Source: a virus
Direction: 5' to 3' (one strand)
DNA: 54,533 nucleotides
IMG/VR virus record: IMGVR_UViG_3300044648_000041
Coordinates: 1 to 54,533 of that record
This document shows, piece by piece, positions 47,048-54,033 of the stretch (the stretch's first letter is position 1; each line of letters opens with the position of its first letter). The position numbers and the translations under genes were made by a program. The notes beneath the pieces were generated by a model, which saw only the letters and a list, made by a program, of their open reading frames with translations, made no database searches and was not told the origin of the DNA.

Positions 47048-48450
47048 TGAGCCGTAAACTGTACACCCCTCGCCCCTATCAGGGGCTTATTACTTCACAC
47101 ATCATGGATGTGGCGCGCGGTGCGGTGTTCGCTGGTATGGGTATGGGTAAGACTATATCCACCCTTACCGCCCTGGATAACCTCTTCCTGTGCGGCGCCG
47201 ACCACCCGGTATTGATTCTCGCCCCGTTGCGCGTGGCTCGCACCACGTGGCCGGAAGAAGTGCGCAAATGGGACCACCTACGGCATGTAAGTGTAATGCC
47301 TATAGTCGGTTCCGAAGCGGAACGCCGCCAGGCATTGAAGTATTCCGCCAGCGTGTACACCACGAACTACGACCAAATACCCTGGTTGGTAGAACACTTC
47401 GGCAAGCGGTGGCCGTTCGAACATGTCGTGTCGGACGAGTCCACCAGGCTTAAAGGTTTCCGGTTGAAGCAGGGAACGAAACGCGCCCGCGCACTGGCGA
47501 AGGTCGCCCATACCCACATCAAGCGGTTCACGAATCTTACCGGCACCCCGGCGCCCAACGGCTTACAGGACTTGTGGGGACAAACTTGGTTCCTGGACGC
47601 CGGACAACGGCTAGGGCGTACGTATTCAGGGTTCCGGGATAGGTACTTCAGCACGGGGTACGACGGCTTCTCGCTGGTGCCCACCGAACACGCGCAAACA
47701 GCCATTCAGGATTCACTCCGTGATATCTGCTTGACGATTAATAGTAAAGACTGGTTCGACCTCAAGGAACCGATTGTAAATAACATTTACATTGACTTGC
47801 CGCCCGCCGCCCGCCGCCTGTACGACACGATGGAAAAGGAGTTCTTTATTCAGCTAGAAAGCGGCCACGAGATTGAAGCCTTCAACGCGGCGGCGCGGAC
47901 ACAGAAACTTTTACAGATAGCGAACGGTGCTTGTTACGTGGATCCGCTAACCGAAACCGACCGCGACCCGCGGGCGAAGGAATGGAAGGAATTACACAAT
48001 GCAAAAATCGAAGCCCTTGAAGATATCATCGAAGAGGCAAGCGGTACGCCGGTGCTGGTTGCTTACCAGTTCAAAAGCGACCTTGCCCGACTCCTTAAAG
48101 CCTTCCCCCGGGGGCGGCACCTGGACAAAGAACCCTCCACCATACGGGACTGGAACGCCGGGAAAATACCGGTTCTGTTCGCCCATCCCCAATCCGCAGG
48201 ACATGGATTAAACCTTCAAGACGGCGGCAACATCCTTGCCTTCTTTGGTTTTAATTGGAGTCTTGAGGATAGATTACAGATAGTGGAACGGATAGGACCG
48301 GTCCGGCAACTGCAAGCCGGTTACGACCGGAACGTATTCATCCACAACATTATCGCCCGTGACACGGTAGACGAACTGGTTATCGCCAGGGTGGAAACGA
48401 AACGGGAAGTACAGGACATTTTACTAGACGCATTAAGGAGACGGCACTAA
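47047..48450 (+). CDS. SNF2/DEAD-like helicase, 467 aa
   Basis: RecA-like domain 1: PRPYQGLITSHI as Q-like motif, GMGMGKT (Walker A) near residue 30, VVSDESTRLKG (DExx box) near 130, NLTGTPAPNGLQDLW motif III. Domain 2: SAGHGLNLQDGGNILAFFGF and WSLEDRLQIVERIG near 385-415. This is the short phage SNF2 form usually paired with VRR-NUC. It may remodel replication forks or protein-DNA complexes. The canonical RIxRxGQ is IGPVRQLQ here. Confidence 0.9.
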   Translation: MSRKLYTPRPYQGLITSHIMDVARGAVFAGMGMGKTISTLTALDNLFLCGADHPVLILAPLRVARTTWPEEVRKWDHLRHVSVMPIVGSEAERRQALKYSASVYTTNYDQIPWLVEHFGKRWPFEHVVSDESTRLKGFRLKQGTKRARALAKVAHTHIKRFTNLTGTPAPNGLQDLWGQTWFLDAGQRLGRTYSGFRDRYFSTGYDGFSLVPTEHAQTAIQDSLRDICLTINSKDWFDLKEPIVNNIYIDLPPAARRLYDTMEKEFFIQLESGHEIEAFNAAARTQKLLQIANGACYVDPLTETDRDPRAKEWKELHNAKIEALEDIIEEASGTPVLVAYQFKSDLARLLKAFPRGRHLDKEPSTIRDWNAGKIPVLFAHPQSAGHGLNLQDGGNILAFFGFNWSLEDRLQIVERIGPVRQLQAGYDRNVFIHNIIARDTVDELVIARVETKREVQDILLDALRRRH

Positions 48451-48635
48451 TGTTTATACCGCGTAGACCCCCACCGCCCTACCAACGTAGGCCGAATCCT
48501 TTGCCCACTGCTAAAGATTGGGTGTACGCATGCGTAGGCGTGGTCGTATTCTTCTTAGCGGCGCCTTGGATGTTCAAAGGTTTTGTCGCGGTAATGGAAT
48601 CTTTCATGTCCTACAGCAAATGGGTGTTTGCGTGA
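48450..48635 (+). CDS. Single-pass membrane protein, 61 aa
   Basis: Pro/Arg-rich N-terminus (RRPPPPYQRRPNPLP), then one transmembrane helix (DWVYACVGVVVFFLAAPW). It overlaps the helicase stop by one base. The function is unknown. Confidence 0.6.
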   Translation: MFIPRRPPPPYQRRPNPLPTAKDWVYACVGVVVFFLAAPWMFKGFVAVMESFMSYSKWVFA

Positions 48636-48844
48636 TAGACAAACCCATAACCGCGCCCACCGGCGAGATACGATGGAACTATACGGTGCCGAAAAACACA
48701 CGCCGCAAGTTACTCCTACTCCACCGGGACGGGTGCGCAGCGATGGGACCGTGGGGTGACGGCGCCGGGTGGATTGCCTGGTGCCCACTGCCAAAACGCG
48801 ATAAAGAATTGGAAGTTGAACTCGGATACAGGGAGAAACCATAA
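48632..48844 (+). CDS. Hypothetical protein, 70 aa
   Basis: GTG start overlapping the preceding stop. The chain includes TRRKLLLLHRDGCAAMGPWG and AGWIAWCPLPKRDKELEVEL, a compact Trp/Cys-containing soluble protein. It is unrecognised. Confidence 0.6.
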   Translation: MIDKPITAPTGEIRWNYTVPKNTRRKLLLLHRDGCAAMGPWGDGAGWIAWCPLPKRDKELEVELGYREKP

Positions 48845-49032
48845 TGGCCGATGAAGCAGACGTAGCAAATGATTATTTAGAAAAGAAGTCCGCCAAGGTA
48901 TTGGCAGATATCCGCGAACAGGCGGCGTATATCCCCGTCGGCGAGTTCGGTAAATGCGCCGAGTGCGGGTATTACTTTGATAGAATCGTTTCCGGTTACT
49001 GCGGACGGTGCCGTGATTTGTTACGGAAATAG
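48844..49032 (+). CDS. DksA/TraR-like zinc-finger protein, 62 aa
   Basis: An N-terminal helical part (EADVANDYLEKKSAKVLADI) followed by KCAECGYYFDR and GYCGRCRDLL, giving a four-Cys zinc finger similar to DksA/TraR relatives. TraR-type proteins bind RNA polymerase directly. It could alter host transcription, but the coiled-coil tip residues of DksA cannot be confirmed in so short a protein. Confidence 0.65.
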   Translation: MADEADVANDYLEKKSAKVLADIREQAAYIPVGEFGKCAECGYYFDRIVSGYCGRCRDLLRK

Positions 49033-49061
49033 TTGACAGTACATGTATCCCCTGATACAGT
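49033..49061 (+). promoter_or_regulatory. Promoter with TATCCCCTGATA operator
   Basis: TTGACA (49033-49038), 17-nt spacer, TACAGT (49056-49061). The operator at 49046-49057 overlaps the -10 as at the other three rightward promoters. It serves the final small-gene unit. Confidence 0.8.
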
Positions 49062-49096
49062 ACTACCGTACTAAGACAACTCACGGAGACGCTAAC

Positions 49097-49225
49097 ATGT
49101 TTAACGATTTCAGGGACGTGGATTCTTACCTAGCGTTCGCGGACGCTCCGACACTGGACGACGAAGTACGGGAACAAGAACTGGACTTACTGGAACAGCT
49201 ACCGGAAGAAAGGGGTTACGAGTGA
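49097..49225 (+). CDS. Small acidic protein, 42 aa
   Basis: ATG at 49097 after CGGAGAC. Very acidic (FNDFRDVDSYLAFADAPTLD, DEVREQELDLLEQLPEE). DNA-mimic or protein-binding activity is possible because of the charge, but nothing specific is recognised. It is the first gene after an operator-controlled promoter. Confidence 0.6.
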   Translation: MFNDFRDVDSYLAFADAPTLDDEVREQELDLLEQLPEERGYE

Positions 49226-49314
49226 CGGGGCGCTGGTTTGCGGTCGCTTGGGTTATAATCACGGTAGCCTATATGGGCTACTTCGATAACGAAAAAAAGG
49301 AAGTTCCAACATGA
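49222..49314 (+). CDS. Tiny membrane peptide, 30 aa
   Basis: GTG start coupled to the preceding gene (GTGA overlap). One hydrophobic helix (WFAVAWVIITVAYMGYF) with a charged tail. It ends at the ATG of the lipoprotein gene. Confidence 0.5.
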   Translation: MTGRWFAVAWVIITVAYMGYFDNEKKEVPT

Positions 49315-49652
49315 AAAAAGTAATTGCGGTTCTAGTTGCGGTAGCAGTTCTGAATGGTTGCGCTTCAACGAAAGCGAACCCGGTCCCGTTGATGCAACCA
49401 TCGGACGCGAGAAAAGATTGCACCGTACTGCTACGTGACATAAACCTCACCAAAAACGACATAGCCGCGGCACAGGAAGCAGCAGCGGTACAGACAAGGA
49501 AGAATACTATTTACGCCGTGACGGGGGTTCTGGTGCTTATACCGGCTTTCTTTATGGACTTCAGCGGTGCCGCACAGAAAGAAGAAGCAGCGGCGCAAGC
49601 CAGGCTGGAATACTTGAACGGTTTGTACTGGAAGAAGTGCGGAAATACTTAA
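49311..49652 (+). CDS. Lipoprotein with second membrane segment, 113 aa
   Basis: A signal peptide MKKVIAVLVAVAVLNGC with lipobox (LNGC-A) and Cys near 17, then a helical Ala-rich domain with a second hydrophobic stretch (IYAVTGVLVLIPAFFMDF). Phage lipoproteins made outside the lysis cassette often block superinfection (Llp, Cor and similar), which is a reasonable but unproved idea here. Its promoter carries the shared operator, so it may be off in lysogeny. Confidence 0.75.
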   Translation: MKKVIAVLVAVAVLNGCASTKANPVPLMQPSDARKDCTVLLRDINLTKNDIAAAQEAAAVQTRKNTIYAVTGVLVLIPAFFMDFSGAAQKEEAAAQARLEYLNGLYWKKCGNT

Positions 49653-49681
49653 CTTACGAGGGCGGCTATCAACGGTTCGAT

Positions 49682-49759
49682 ATGGACTTGGTAGCCGTCC
49701 TTTTCTACCTGATTATTTTAGCGGCTTCCGGCTACGGCGTGGCTGTGTGGCTTAAGTGA
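49682..49759 (+). CDS. Tiny membrane peptide, 25 aa
   Basis: A short hydrophobic ORF (MDLVAVLFYLIILAASGYGV). The next gene's GTG overlaps its stop, which is the main support. Confidence 0.4.
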   Translation: MDLVAVLFYLIILAASGYGVAVWLK

Positions 49760-49875
49760 ATGACACGATTTATGTACTGCTTGCAACTCTTTTTATTTCG
49801 GTTCCGGTATCTATTTTCTTTTTGGTGCGGCATGTCCGCAGTATCATGCGCGAAGAAGGTAAGTATCTGTGGTAA
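49756..49875 (+). CDS. Tiny membrane peptide, 39 aa
   Basis: GTG start; one transmembrane helix (YVLLATLFISVPVSIFFLV) then a basic tail (RHVRSIMREEGKYLW). Its stop codon lies at the foot of the following hairpin. It is the last gene of the rightward block. Confidence 0.5.
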   Translation: MNDTIYVLLATLFISVPVSIFFLVRHVRSIMREEGKYLW

Positions 49876-49897
49876 GAGGGGCGCCGTGCCCCTCTTA
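49873..49897. terminator. Bidirectional hairpin between convergent units
   Basis: TAAGAGGGGC (49873-49882), 5-nt loop, GCCCCTCTTA (49888-49897): a perfect 10-bp stem without a T tract on either side. It separates the end of the rightward operon from the convergent gene at 49909. Confidence 0.65.
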
Positions 49898-49908
49898 ACG
49901 CAGCGTCA

Positions 49909-50493
49909 TTACTGCATACTCACGCGGTCGCTAGCTCGTCTAAACGGACCGTCGTATTTCTTTTCTTCCTTCGCTTTTACTTTCACGTCCGCGAGTTCCC
50001 CGAACGTGGTACCTTCCGGGAACTTGAACTGGATACCGGCGTCCGTTGCTTCGACTTCCGTAGCCAGTTTCGGTTCGGAGATAGAGGGCTGGCGTTTGTG
50101 CCAGGTGTACCGTAACTGCAAGGGTGAATCGCCGTCCGCGTTTCGCTTCAGGGGCGCCAGTAACCACCCCTCTTCCACGTCCGGCGGAAGTCGTTGTATT
50201 AAGCCTAACCCGTTTACGGGATCTAGTAAGAGGTCTACGCGCATACCGGGTTCGAACTTCGCTTTACGCGCTACTTCGACGCCGATACGGATACGGACAA
50301 AGGGTACTAATGCACCTTTGCCGCGTTTAGGTTTTGCCATGTCGATAGCTACCAGGATACCGTCTTCTTTTTCCGGATCGGTTTTTGTAACCGAACGTGC
50401 GGCTTCTTTCTGAATCATGGCAGCGGATATGAACTTTGGTTCTGTCTTTACCAATTCCATTTCTACTACTTCGTTCTTCGCTGCTTTTCCCAT
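49909..50493 (-). CDS. Hypothetical regulated protein, 194 aa
   Basis: Starts MGKAAKNEVVEMELVKTEPK after AAGGAGTAACAGAC. The middle reads like a beta-barrel (VRIRIGVEVARKAKFEPGMR, VDLLLDPVNGLGLIQRLPPD), with a Lys/Glu-rich C-terminus. It is a lone gene with its own promoter and a TATC-N3-TGATA operator, convergent to the rightward operon and downstream of the lysis genes. It may be a regulator or replication accessory. I do not recognise it. Confidence 0.7.
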   Translation of the reverse strand: MGKAAKNEVVEMELVKTEPKFISAAMIQKEAARSVTKTDPEKEDGILVAIDMAKPKRGKGALVPFVRIRIGVEVARKAKFEPGMRVDLLLDPVNGLGLIQRLPPDVEEGWLLAPLKRNADGDSPLQLRYTWHKRQPSISEPKLATEVEATDAGIQFKFPEGTTFGELADVKVKAKEEKKYDGPFRRASDRVSMQ

Positions 50494-50517
50494 GTCTGTT
50501 ACTCCTTAAGTAAAGTA

Positions 50518-50537
50518 TTACTGCTTAATTGCAGTAA
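50518..50537. repeat. Hairpin TTACTGC-N6-GCAGTAA in leader
   Basis: A perfect 7-bp inverted repeat between the promoter at 50546 and the ribosome site of the gene starting at 50493. It could be an mRNA hairpin or a protein-binding site. Confidence 0.5.
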
Positions 50538-50545
50538 CAGGAGTA

Positions 50546-50574
50546 ACTATAGCATAACTTTTATCGTGTGATAA
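50546..50574 (-). promoter_or_regulatory. Leftward promoter with TATCGTGTGATA operator
   Basis: Minus strand: TTATCA (50569-50574), 17-nt spacer, TATAGT (50546-50551). The operator 50562-50573 covers the -35 side, as it does at the HTH-gene promoter. Confidence 0.65.
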
Positions 50575-50590
50575 ATAGCCTAGTTGGGCT

Positions 50591-51124
50591 TTACTGTTTG
50601 TAGTTCCTTTGCTCATTCCCATCCATATGGACGCCTTGTGCCCACGTCTTCGCGCCGTTCAGTCCGGATTCTGCTGTTGCGCCTTCGATAATGAGTTCCG
50701 TAGCTTCTCTTCGGATTTCTCCCATCTCTCTAGTAAAGTCTTCAAACGTAGTAACAAGGTAGGATCTGTCGTAATCGGTTCGTTCAGGATTGCCGGTACT
50801 GGGGGCGGGGGTGGGCAGTAAGCTGCTACGGGTACCCGTTGCGGACTTGCGCAAGCTGTCAGCGAAAGCAAGCAGACTATTACGAGCGAGTTCAATTTCA
50901 TGGTCGGATTCCTTTTTGTGTTGTTGGTACTTTACGTTCTTCAAACGTCCGTCACGGTCCGCGATTACTCCTACCGCTTTTGTTTCCGCTACGAAGGCTT
51001 CAAAACGCGCCTTAGTAAGTTGGTACTGTTGACCCTGGAACCAGTATGCACCACTGACAATAGCCAGCAACAGGCACACCCCGGCAAGAACATAATGTAA
51101 CGGATTAAGGCTAATTCCACCCAT
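50591..51124 (-). CDS. Rz: Inner-membrane spanin Rz-like, 177 aa
   Basis: An N-terminal transmembrane anchor (YVLAGVCLLLAIVSGAYWF) and a long periplasmic coiled coil (ESDHEIELARNSLLAFADSL, then TREMGEIRREATELI). It contains a second lipoprotein frame within it. This is the standard i-spanin that links the inner membrane to the outer-membrane o-spanin and fuses the two at the end of lysis. It is the last gene of the lysis block. Confidence 0.88.
   Translation of the reverse strand: MGGISLNPLHYVLAGVCLLLAIVSGAYWFQGQQYQLTKARFEAFVAETKAVGVIADRDGRLKNVKYQQHKKESDHEIELARNSLLAFADSLRKSATGTRSSLLPTPAPSTGNPERTDYDRSYLVTTFEDFTREMGEIRREATELIIEGATAESGLNGAKTWAQGVHMDGNEQRNYKQ
50659..50901 (-). CDS. Rz1: Outer-membrane spanin Rz1-like lipoprotein, nested, 80 aa
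   Basis: Entirely inside the Rz gene in another frame. Signal peptide MKLNSLVIVCLLSLTAC with lipobox LTAC-A, then a Pro-rich stretch (YCPPPPPVP) typical of Rz1 and a C-terminal helix (LKTLLERWEKSEEKLRNSL). Nested o-spanins of this kind are well known and imply a Gram-negative host. Confidence 0.88.
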   Translation of the reverse strand: MKLNSLVIVCLLSLTACASPQRVPVAAYCPPPPPVPAILNEPITTDPTLLLRLKTLLERWEKSEEKLRNSLSKAQQQNPD

Positions 51125-51182
51125 GCTACCCCCTTACCTGTTGAATTTAAAACGATTGTAGGGCTTTGTAGTTGCTCAATAT

Positions 51183-51479
51183 TTAGGCTTTTTCCCGCCT
51201 TGATATCCATACTTTGTACGGGTTCTTGTTTTCTTTAAACCGCCAGTAGAAGACCGCTTGCGCACCCATTTCCTGTAACTGTTCCCGTAAGTCCCGGTGT
51301 TGTTCCTGCGTCAATACAGTACCGCGCGCTATCTTCGCTTCAAAGATACCCGGTTCCACCTGGACGACCGCGAACCCGTCATCGAACGGCGAGTAATCCC
51401 CGAACACGGTAGGTTCATTATGTAACCGGACGAAACCTACGGACCATTCGATAGTTACTAGCCGCTTACGATCCTGCAT
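51183..51479 (-). CDS. Hypothetical lysis-module protein, 98 aa
   Basis: ATG at 51479 (MQDRKRLVTIEWSVGF) with GAGGG upstream is preferred to the earlier 51491. It overlaps the endolysin end by 14 nt. Soluble, beta-then-helix layout (DGFAVVQVEPGIFEAKIARG, EQHRDLREQLQEMGAQAVFY). No signal peptide or family is recognised. Confidence 0.65.
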   Translation of the reverse strand: MQDRKRLVTIEWSVGFVRLHNEPTVFGDYSPFDDGFAVVQVEPGIFEAKIARGTVLTQEQHRDLREQLQEMGAQAVFYWRFKENKNPYKVWISRREKA

Positions 51480-51969
51480 ACTTGCCCTCACATACGGCGC
51501 GTTCTTCTTCCCGGCGCGCGGTCAAGCCGTCGAGTACCACCATTACTTTTTTGCCGTTCGCGTCCCGCTTGCCGGTCCACTGTTTGTTCCATCTTGATAT
51601 CTCGGCGCACGCACCGGTGTAGTCCCCGGCGTTTAGCTTCTTTAAAAGGGTTGACGTGCGGAATGCTTCGGCGCCATTGTTTTGGGTGAAGGATACCAGC
51701 GCGCCGAACTCGTTATCCGATAGCGGAACTTTAACGTATCGCTTTACCGCGGCTACGTACACTGTGTCCAGTTCATGAATGAACGTTCGTAACGCACGGG
51801 TAGGTTCTGTCTTGTCCCCCATCTTCACACCCTGAGTAGTGCCCCATCCTATCGTCGGTACGTCGTTCGGCGTCGGCATGTAGGCGTTACCGCGGTACTG
51901 TTCCCACCCGGCTATGCTCAGTACAGTGGCCGCGGAAAGTATCAATGTGGCTACGGGTTTGCGGTTCAT
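51466..51969 (-). CDS. Lysozyme-type endolysin (GH24-like, likely SAR), 167 aa
   Basis: Residues 5-21 (PVATLILSAATVLSIAG) form a weakly hydrophobic Ala/Ser/Thr-rich anchor typical of signal-anchor-release endolysins. GWEQYRGNAYMP begins the catalytic part with Glu23; PNDVPTIGWGTTQGVKMGD is the conserved following segment, and GALVSFTQNNGAEAF a later one. The usual E-x8-D-x5-T spacing is not present: the Asp is at 36, only three residues before Thr39, as in a phage GH24 subgroup I recall. It cleaves peptidoglycan glycan strands. Confidence 0.87.
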   Translation of the reverse strand: MNRKPVATLILSAATVLSIAGWEQYRGNAYMPTPNDVPTIGWGTTQGVKMGDKTEPTRALRTFIHELDTVYVAAVKRYVKVPLSDNEFGALVSFTQNNGAEAFRTSTLLKKLNAGDYTGACAEISRWNKQWTGKRDANGKKVMVVLDGLTARREEERAVCEGKYAGS

Positions 51970-52232
51970 ACCCCGGGTATGAAATTGTCCGGTGTGTTCT
52001 CCGGTGTTTCGACCTTCGGTGCGATGTTAGGTTGATCCATGATGCGAGCCATAACCGCGCCCGCTGCACACATGGCGGCGAGTCCGGCAAAGAACCCGGG
52101 CGGTGCCCCGAACAGGTTATCTTCCATGGCAAGGAAGAACGCTTCCATTCCGCCGAGTACCGCGGCGAGGATCCCGAATTTAACGCTCCATGCTTTTTGT
52201 AAAACCTCTTGCCAGTTCGAAATTAAGTTCAT
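51966..52232 (-). CDS. Holin-like membrane protein, 88 aa
   Basis: SNWQEVLQKAWSVKFGILAA is a pattern I recall from a phage holin family; hydrophobic segments follow (KFGILAAVLGGMEAFFLAM and FFAGLAAMCAAGAVMARIMD) before a polar tail. It is coupled to the endolysin start by a 4-nt overlap. It would permeabilise or depolarise the inner membrane, and with a SAR endolysin may act as a pinholin. Confidence 0.8.
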   Translation of the reverse strand: MNLISNWQEVLQKAWSVKFGILAAVLGGMEAFFLAMEDNLFGAPPGFFAGLAAMCAAGAVMARIMDQPNIAPKVETPENTPDNFIPGV

Positions 52233-52507
52233 GCGCCGCCCTCTTCTGTTAGTTTTTTAACGCATTCCAGCTTTGCCAGGAATTCTTCTTTGGTGTTTTC
52301 GTTAGCGTCCACGCAGGGCGCGCGCCGGTGGACCGCTGCCCGCCGTATCGGTTTGAATTTCGGGGACGCTTCCAGTATCGGGTACGCGCGTATCTCTATC
52401 TCAGGCAGGACGATTAGCGGTAGCGGGTCCGGTGCTATGGTTTGTTCTTTCGTTCCGATCCCGGAACACGCAACTAATAGAAGAGCAGATAGGCAGTATC
52501 GAATCAT
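52229..52507 (-). CDS. Lysis-module lipoprotein, 92 aa
   Basis: Signal peptide MIRYCLSALLLVAC with lipobox LVAC-S, then a Pro/Ile-rich segment (DPLPLIVLPEIEIRAYPI) and a basic middle. Overlaps both neighbours by 4 nt. A second lipoprotein besides Rz1 in one lysis cassette is unusual. It may be an accessory for outer-membrane disruption or lysis timing. Confidence 0.7.
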   Translation of the reverse strand: MIRYCLSALLLVACSGIGTKEQTIAPDPLPLIVLPEIEIRAYPILEASPKFKPIRRAAVHRRAPCVDANENTKEEFLAKLECVKKLTEEGGA

Positions 52508-52800
52508 TTGCGTAACCTACTAGCGATGTAGTCCAGCTTATTCATACCTTCCCGGCTGAACTCTTTCTGGTCATGCTCTACGCCTGATAGCCGCTGGTCG
52601 AACTTTTCCATGCGGTCGTCTACGTACGCGTAACGCCGTTCACGTGCGCGGGATTCAGTTGCTATCTCTTGCCTGATTAATGCAATGTCGGTGTACATTT
52701 GGAATGCGGCGCTGGCGACCGCGACGAAAGCGGAAGTAAGAACCGGGGTAAACCATTTGGGCAGTACAAAACCTTTAACCTCGTCCTTATCATCGCGCAC
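52504..52800 (-). CDS. Membrane-anchored coiled-coil protein, 98 aa
   Basis: One transmembrane helix (WFTPVLTSAFVAVASAAFQM) followed by a charged coiled coil (ARERRYAYVDDRMEKFDQRL, REGMNKLDYIASRL). It could be an antiholin or an additional holin-like factor. It is unrecognised but consistently placed in the lysis cassette. Confidence 0.7.
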   Translation of the reverse strand: MRDDKDEVKGFVLPKWFTPVLTSAFVAVASAAFQMYTDIALIRQEIATESRARERRYAYVDDRMEKFDQRLSGVEHDQKEFSREGMNKLDYIASRLRK

Positions 52801-52816
52801 GCCAGCACCGGGCTAT

Positions 52817-53005
52817 TTAGCAGACAAGCACAAGAGACAACACGCCGCCTATCGCCATGAGGGCAACACCGAAACCGACGGCGATAGCACCCGCCCATTT
52901 CGACCGCGCCCACTTCGACAACAGCGGGTTAATTTCTTTGTTGAAGTCGTTGTTAACATCCAGGACAAAACCTTTTGCGTTTTCCAGTTGGTTGGGATCG
53001 AACAT
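52817..53005 (-). CDS. Small membrane protein, holin/antiholin candidate, 62 aa
   Basis: ATG at 53005 with an AGGAGGACC Shine-Dalgarno is chosen over an upstream in-frame ATG. The N-terminal half is soluble (FDPNQLENAKGFVLDVNNDF) and the C-terminal half a transmembrane helix (GAIAVGFGVALMAIGGVL). First gene of the lysis run. Confidence 0.7.
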   Translation of the reverse strand: MFDPNQLENAKGFVLDVNNDFNKEINPLLSKWARSKWAGAIAVGFGVALMAIGGVLSLVLVC

Positions 53006-53099
53006 AGTTCTGGTCCTCCTTTGTCGTATGTAACGAGTCATAAAATTTTAATCCTCTTGTCCGCGCATTCTAACAAAGCGTAACCGAAACATGTAACTT

Positions 53100-54032
53100 T
53101 TAGCTGTACGCTTTTTCTAGGTACTTAAGAGATACATACATCAAGTCGTAAACTCCGTCATCTACTTCGTTCTTCACAACGATACCGCGTTTCTGTCCGT
53201 TGCCCTGGGGTCCTAAATACTGTTCGTCATGCGAATAACACGTGGCACAGAACAACGCCGTTTGTAATGTCTTCTTATGTATGGCTATGTCCATGTGTTG
53301 CACATGCCCCATGGTGGCGGAACGTTGCCGTTCACGGAGCAACACCGCGGCGGAACTTACCGGACGCCCCATGACTCCCGAGATAAAATAATGCGAATAG
53401 TCAATACCATCCCGGGTAATCACGTGTAAGAAAGGGTGGTAGTTCCACCCGTATTCTTTTATGCCCAGGTCGCTGATTTCAATCTTTCCCTGGTACTCCG
53501 GATTATTATCTGCTACCCGGGTAACGCGGTGTTCGTGGTTCCCTTCGCAGAAGTCCATTACCGGCTTGTAGTTTGGTACCGCTCGTACGGGGTTCAATAG
53601 CCGTTCCATCGCATCGCGCCCGGCTTTAACGTCCTTCACATACCGGCGTCCTTCGAAGGGCAACTTACCTTTATCGTAAATGGACAACGACGGCATATCC
53701 CAAAAATCCCCGATATTAATAATATTGTCGGGTTGCTTTTCGGCTATGTAATTACCTATCCATTCCCAGTGATCTGTATTCACCCCGTCCTTCACTTGCC
53801 CGTCGGGTATTACTATGTGCATTTTCCCGAGCCGTTGCCGGGTGTGTATGCGCGGGGCTTCCTTGCGAAAAGTCGGGCGAAGCCCGGCTATCTTTGCGTT
53901 CTTTACCCTGTTGTCCAGGGTGCTGCGATCTATGCCGCACCCTGCTTTCGCTGCTAGTGTTGTGCTTCCGAATTCTTCAACCAGGTTTAACGCTTGTACC
54001 AGTAGTTCATTCGACAAACGGGGAGTGGGCAT
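53100..54032 (-). CDS. Calcineurin-like metallophosphoesterase with N-terminal HTH, 310 aa
   Basis: An N-terminal HTH-like part (LVQALNLVEEFGSTTLAAKA) precedes a metallophosphoesterase: MHIVIPDGQ with Asp in the first metal position, IINIGDFWDMPS near residue 100, DFCEGNHEHRV near 165 and GHVQHMD near 245 give the D-x-Q/H, GDxxD, GNHE and GHxxH-like motifs. It lies between the second tailspike and the lysis cassette. It may act on DNA ends, nucleotides or signalling molecules. The HTH suggests DNA, but that is inference. Confidence 0.87.
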   Translation of the reverse strand: MPTPRLSNELLVQALNLVEEFGSTTLAAKAGCGIDRSTLDNRVKNAKIAGLRPTFRKEAPRIHTRQRLGKMHIVIPDGQVKDGVNTDHWEWIGNYIAEKQPDNIINIGDFWDMPSLSIYDKGKLPFEGRRYVKDVKAGRDAMERLLNPVRAVPNYKPVMDFCEGNHEHRVTRVADNNPEYQGKIEISDLGIKEYGWNYHPFLHVITRDGIDYSHYFISGVMGRPVSSAAVLLRERQRSATMGHVQHMDIAIHKKTLQTALFCATCYSHDEQYLGPQGNGQKRGIVVKNEVDDGVYDLMYVSLKYLEKAYS

Positions 54033-54033
54033 A

